Positions 60,919-64,000 of a stretch of 64,000 nucleotides of DNA are shown piece after piece. The first letter of the stretch is position 1, and each line of letters begins with the position of its first letter. The stretch spans positions 1-64,000 of the forward strand of contig NZ_JBOITM010000083.1 of assembly GCF_050717535.1 (NCBI RefSeq). The letters run 5' to 3'. The position numbers and the translations under genes were made by a program. The notes beneath the pieces are model-generated. The model worked only from the letters and a program-made list of their open reading frames with translations. It had not been told where the DNA came from and made no database searches. Origin of the DNA: Clostridium_AD sp050717535. GTDB lineage: Bacteria; Bacillota; Clostridia; Clostridiales; Clostridiaceae.

Positions 60919-61758
60919 ATGGCTAAAAGAAAAAGAAACTTAAATATACCTAAAATGATTAAAGAAGGAAGAGGTACAGGAAAAGGCGAGAAATATAAGC
61001 CTTGGATTAAAATTCAAGATGTAGCATCTTTGGGAAGAGCAAGTAGGATTAAGGGAATAAAGACCGGAAGGCAACATGAATTTTTATCAGATATGAAAAG
61101 AAATTATTTCTATTTTTTAGAGTACTCAGACAAAGTTTATGATATAAGAGAGCAGTTTCCACTGCTTCCGATTGAAGATACAATGCTTATTGCCAAAGAA
61201 TTAGGAATAGAGCATCCCCAAAATCCTGAAACAGAAGAGTTTGTTGTTATGACTACAGATTTTTTAATATCTATGAATTATAACGATAAATTTTATGAAG
61301 TAGCTAGAACAATAAAATGCAAGGACGATCTTATGAATAAAAGAATGTTAGAAAAATTTGAGATTGAAAAACAGTATTGGGAAAAGAGAGGCATTAATTG
61401 GGGCATAGTTATTGATGAAGAAATGGATAAGGTTATAGCAAACAATATAAGTTTAGTTCATGGTTATAAAGAAATAGGAACAATAGATAGTTTTAATGAT
61501 GTTGCAGCAAGTGAATTAAAGGACTTGGTATTTGAATTTATAAAAAGAATAATTGATAATCCTAAAACAATGAGAGCTATATGTAACGAGTTCGATAGTG
61601 ATATGTGTTTAGAGAAAGGGAGTAGTCTTTGCATATTTAAATACATAGTAATAAATAAAATTATTCAAATAGATATAACACAAAAAATTGATATTAATAA
61701 AAACATACCTAGTATAAGCATCATAGAAAAATCAATGGAAAAGGTGGAAGCGATATGA
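60919..61758 (+). CDS. tnsA: Tn7-like transposase endonuclease subunit TnsA
   Basis: The protein has 279 residues. It aligns by eye with E. coli TnsA: YFLEYSDKVYDIREQFPLLP, TTDFLI and ARTIKCKDD give the catalytic triad E68, D114, K133 (E63/D114/K132 in Tn7). TnsA cuts the 5' ends of the element so that transposition is cut-and-paste. The C-terminal half, which contacts TnsC in Tn7, is present. It overlaps tnsB by 4 bp (ATGA). Confidence 0.92.
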   Translation: MAKRKRNLNIPKMIKEGRGTGKGEKYKPWIKIQDVASLGRASRIKGIKTGRQHEFLSDMKRNYFYFLEYSDKVYDIREQFPLLPIEDTMLIAKELGIEHPQNPETEEFVVMTTDFLISMNYNDKFYEVARTIKCKDDLMNKRMLEKFEIEKQYWEKRGINWGIVIDEEMDKVIANNISLVHGYKEIGTIDSFNDVAASELKDLVFEFIKRIIDNPKTMRAICNEFDSDMCLEKGSSLCIFKYIVINKIIQIDITQKIDINKNIPSISIIEKSMEKVEAI

Positions 61759-63275
61759 TATCCATTACTTCGGTTTTTAAATATGTGGATGGTGAAAATG
61801 CTGAAAGAATAAGGATTATTAATATTATCGACTCTTATGTGTACCTAGTAAACATTGACGCAGTAACATCAATGCCTAGAAAGGAATTATTAGAAACTAT
61901 TAAAGAAGAAATTGAGGGAGAAAAACTAATAGCTATCAAAGATCCATTTTCAAGAATAATCAATGAAAACCAGCTATCCGAACTTCAAATAAATAAAAGA
62001 AATGCAGCTTGGGAGTTTATTGAAACTTATTGGGAAGCAAACAAATATGAACTCTTAGAGAAAAATCATAGACAAAGTAAACTTATGGAAATAGCTAATA
62101 TTTCAGGGATGAATTTGGTGAAAGTTAAAAGACTATTTAGTAGGTATTGGCAAAGAGGTATGAATAAAAATGCTTTATTACCCGATTATATAAATTCTGG
62201 AGGAAAAGGAAAAGAAAAAAAACTATCTGATTTAAAAATAGGAAAACCAGCAAGGGTAGATTATTCAGGAAATACCATAGAAGGAATTAACATAACTAAT
62301 GATGTGAAAAAGCACATCCAATTTGTCCTAAATAAGTATTACAGAAATAATAAAAAGATATCTTTAAAAGAAACATACACTCTAATGCTTAGAGATTTCT
62401 ATTCGGATGTATACAGAGAAAATAATGAAATCAGACATATGGTTTGGGATAATGAAAGAATACCTAAATACAATCAATTTTATTATTGGTTTAAGAAGTT
62501 CGAAGACGTTAAAAAGGATATTGTGCTTAGAGAAAGTGAAAAAGAGTTCAATTTAAAGCATAGACCATTACTAAGTAATTCTACAATTGAAACAGATGGT
62601 CCTGGAACAAGATTTCAAATTGATGCAACCATAGCTGATGTATATTTAGTAAGTTCTTTAAATGCAAAAAGGATTATAGGTAGGCCAATTGTGTATGCGA
62701 TAATAGATGTATATTCCAGATTAATTACTGGGATTTACGTTGGACTAGAAGGACCATCTTGGCTTGGAGCTATGATGGCGTTAGATAATATGGTTGCTGA
62801 TAAGGTTGAGTTTTGCATGCGATATGGAATAGAAATAACTGAAGGTGAGTGGCCTTCTAAACATTTGCCTGATATTATAATAGCTGATAGAGGTGAATTT
62901 GAAGGGTACTCTCCTGAAAATTTAATTAATAATTTGAATATAAAAATAGAAAATACTTCGCCGTATCGTGGCGATTTAAAAGGCATAGTTGAAAGAAGTT
63001 TTAGAACTTTAAATACTAAAGTAAAGCATAAAACTCCTGGGGCTATACAAAAGGAATTTAGAAAAAGAGGGGATAAAGACTATAGATTAGACTCATGTTT
63101 AACCCTTGAAGAGTTCACAAGGTTATACATAAATATTGTCTTGCATCATAATAAAAGCCTTATAGAAAAATATCCCCTTGAAAAAGAAATGCTAGAAGAT
63201 GAAATATTGCCTATACCAATTCAACTTTGGAATTGGGGGTGTACACAAACATTAAACCCTGTCCCCAAATATTAA
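61755..63275 (+). pseudogene. tnsB: Tn7-like transposase TnsB, C-terminally truncated by another insertion
   Basis: The open frame has 506 codons. DNA-binding N-terminal domains are followed by a retroviral-integrase-type core with D290 (RFQIDATIAD), D378 (IIIADRGEFEG) and E413 (KGIVERSFRTLN). Native sequence ends at IPIQLWNWG (residue 495); the last 11 residues are read from the second transposon end at 63240. Full TnsB proteins run to about 700 residues, so the C-terminal beta-barrel and TnsC-contact region are lost. Confidence 0.9.
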
Positions 63276-63306
63276 AGTCTGTCCAAAAACAATAAAGTTT
63301 GTCCAA
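63247..63306. repeat. Three tandem 20-bp repeats at the second transposon end
   Basis: Units are AAACATTAAACCCTGTCCCC (63247), AAATATTAAAGTCTGTCCAA (63267) and AAACAATAAAGTTTGTCCAA (63287). The core AACAATAAAGTTTGTCC resembles Tn7 TnsB sites and differs from the repeats at 60681, suggesting a transposase of different specificity. Confidence 0.8.
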
Positions 63307-63310
63307 ATAT

Positions 63311-63354
63311 ATGAAGGAAATGCGGAGCCACACCCCGCACTCCTTCATTTTTTT
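63311..63354 (+). terminator. Terminator just inside the second transposon end
   Basis: ATGAAGGA and TCCTTCAT pair, continued by TGCGG / CCGCA with a small bulge, followed by seven Ts. It would block transcription entering from tnsB. Confidence 0.85.
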
Positions 63355-63955
63355 ATTCCCCCCCAAAAAAACCCCCACATTCCACCACAAAATCAGATTA
63401 AAAGCACGATAAATTCCCAGAAGAAATGATAAAAAAAAAGCGGAAGAAAAAACAGCCGAAGGCTTCCAAATAGAGAGATAAATAGATTAAAGCGTGAGAT
63501 GAAATGTGACTAAAACCCTGAAAACATAATAAGGTTACGAGTGAAATTGTCCACATTATACCTGCAAAAATGGGTTTATTGTGGATAGTTTATTGTCTGG
63601 ACGCAACTTATCCACAAAGCCACACTCCCCCATCACATCAGTCTCTGGAACGGGTTACCGTTCCTTTTCTCATTTCTTATCTCATTTTAAAAGAAAAAAA
63701 TCAGAATAAAAATATTCCCCAAAGGATTAAAAAATTGATTGAAAGATTGATTGAAAGGATTGATTAAAAAGATAGATCAAAAGATTGATTTGAAGAGGAT
63801 TGATGAAGGAGTATTGATCAGAAAATAGAGTTAAAATTGAGATGATTGAGGGAAAAAGATTGATTTTTAGATTTATGGAATGGTCGCCAGACCTTTTTGG
63901 GAGGAGAGGAAGTAAATAGAATTTAGATGAAGAATATGAAGGAAGGGCTGATAAA
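63355..63955. other. Non-coding stretch of the second element
   Basis: No convincing gene. It contains runs of C and A (63358-63380), three DnaA-box-like 9-mers (TTGTCCACA at 63547, TGTGGATAG at 63580, TTATCCACA at 63608), and a purine-rich region from about 63730 to 63870 with many GATTGA words. A 65-codon frame at 63570 lacks a ribosome binding site and sensible composition. Confidence 0.55.
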
Positions 63956-64000
63956 ATGCAAGAAAAAGGACAGACTTTAATATTCGTAATTGAGTGTAAT
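63956..64000 (+). CDS. Start of an unidentified gene, cut by the window end
   Basis: ATG at 63956 after GAAGGAAGGG encodes MQEKGQTLIFVIECN to the last base. The binding site is good and the frame stays open, so it is probably the first gene of the second element. Too short to identify. Confidence 0.45.
   Translation, partial: MQEKGQTLIFVIECN

Larger units (their letters stand above)
60672..63239 (+). mobile_element. Tn7-like transposon inserted at attTn7 downstream of glmS (interrupted)
   Basis: The element begins TGTTGTAGC at 60672, 21 bp beyond the glmS stop, then five tandem 20-bp repeats, tnsA and a cut-off tnsB, in the orientation of Tn7 (tns end next to glmS, tnsA reading away). The five bases before the end, ACAGA (60667-60671), would be the target duplication; the other copy is not in the window. 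Its far part is separated or lost because a second transposon end begins at 63240. Confidence 0.88.
63240..64000 (+). mobile_element. Second Tn7-superfamily element, left part (continues beyond the window)
   Basis: TGTACAC at 63240-63246 is followed directly by three 20-bp repeats in the same orientation as the first element's sites. The end interrupts tnsB exactly at a codon boundary. TGTxxx termini with tandem TnsB-type sites are typical of Tn7-like transposons, including CRISPR-associated ones; no transposase of this element is visible, so the class is open. The preceding GGGGG (63235-63239) could be the target duplication. Confidence 0.7.

Noticed and set aside
63570..63767. 65-codon frame in the second element
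   Set aside because: No ribosome binding site, unusual composition, and it overlaps the DnaA-box-like cluster.

Overview
The window is a piece of chromosome from a low-GC, spore-forming member of Clostridium sensu stricto. This rests on the AT-rich composition, strong GGAGG ribosome binding sites, zinc-type S4, S14 and L36 ribosomal proteins, the amidase CwlD and a SleB-like hydrolase, butyrate kinase/phosphotransbutyrylase genes, and a complete set of genes for glutamate fermentation through methylaspartate as known from C. tetanomorphum and C. cochlearium. The exact species cannot be fixed by reading alone. No rRNA or tRNA gene was seen.

Layout. (1) 1-20505: the end of tuf, then the S10-spc-alpha ribosomal supercluster, with secY, adk, a broken map, infA and rpoA embedded, followed by the ECF transporter module ecfA1-ecfA2-ecfT, truA and rplM-rpsI. 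A structured leader precedes rpsJ. (2) 20773-23628: a Na/Pi cotransporter behind a Pho-box-like repeat, cwlD and a small membrane protein. (3) 23901-36481: a GntR-type regulator, then glutamate mutase (S, L, E), methylaspartate ammonia-lyase, a two-subunit class I fumarase-like hydratase (read as mesaconase), and six citrate-lyase-family genes (read as citramalate lyase and its maturation enzymes). Together they convert glutamate to acetate and pyruvate. (4) 36597-43802: an L,D-transpeptidase, an ECF sigma/anti-sigma pair, a TPR protein, thioredoxin with a flavin reductase that lacks a recognisable NADPH site, and a SleB-like hydrolase behind a c-di-AMP riboswitch. (5) 44067-47720: cdaA-cdaR (the c-di-AMP synthase and its regulator) and a flavoprotein. 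(6) 47888-54585: buk-ptb-buk, a P-loop ATPase and a four-subunit 2-oxoacid:ferredoxin oxidoreductase. These would turn acyl-CoA into acid plus ATP. (7) 54977-60650: small membrane and DUF2089-type genes, glmM, the glmS ribozyme and glmS.

The accessory part is the right edge. A Tn7-like transposon begins 21 bp downstream of the glmS stop codon, the classical attTn7 position. It shows five tandem 20-bp putative TnsB sites, then tnsA and tnsB. tnsB is cut off after about 495 codons by a second Tn7-type transposon end (TGTACAC plus three 20-bp repeats of a different sequence), so a nested insertion begins at 63240 and runs out of the window. A second unexplained feature is a pair of homologous long palindromes (39019-39199 and 54592-54825) whose inner stems differ by compensating base changes. 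A third is an in-frame internal deletion that removes most of the active site of map.
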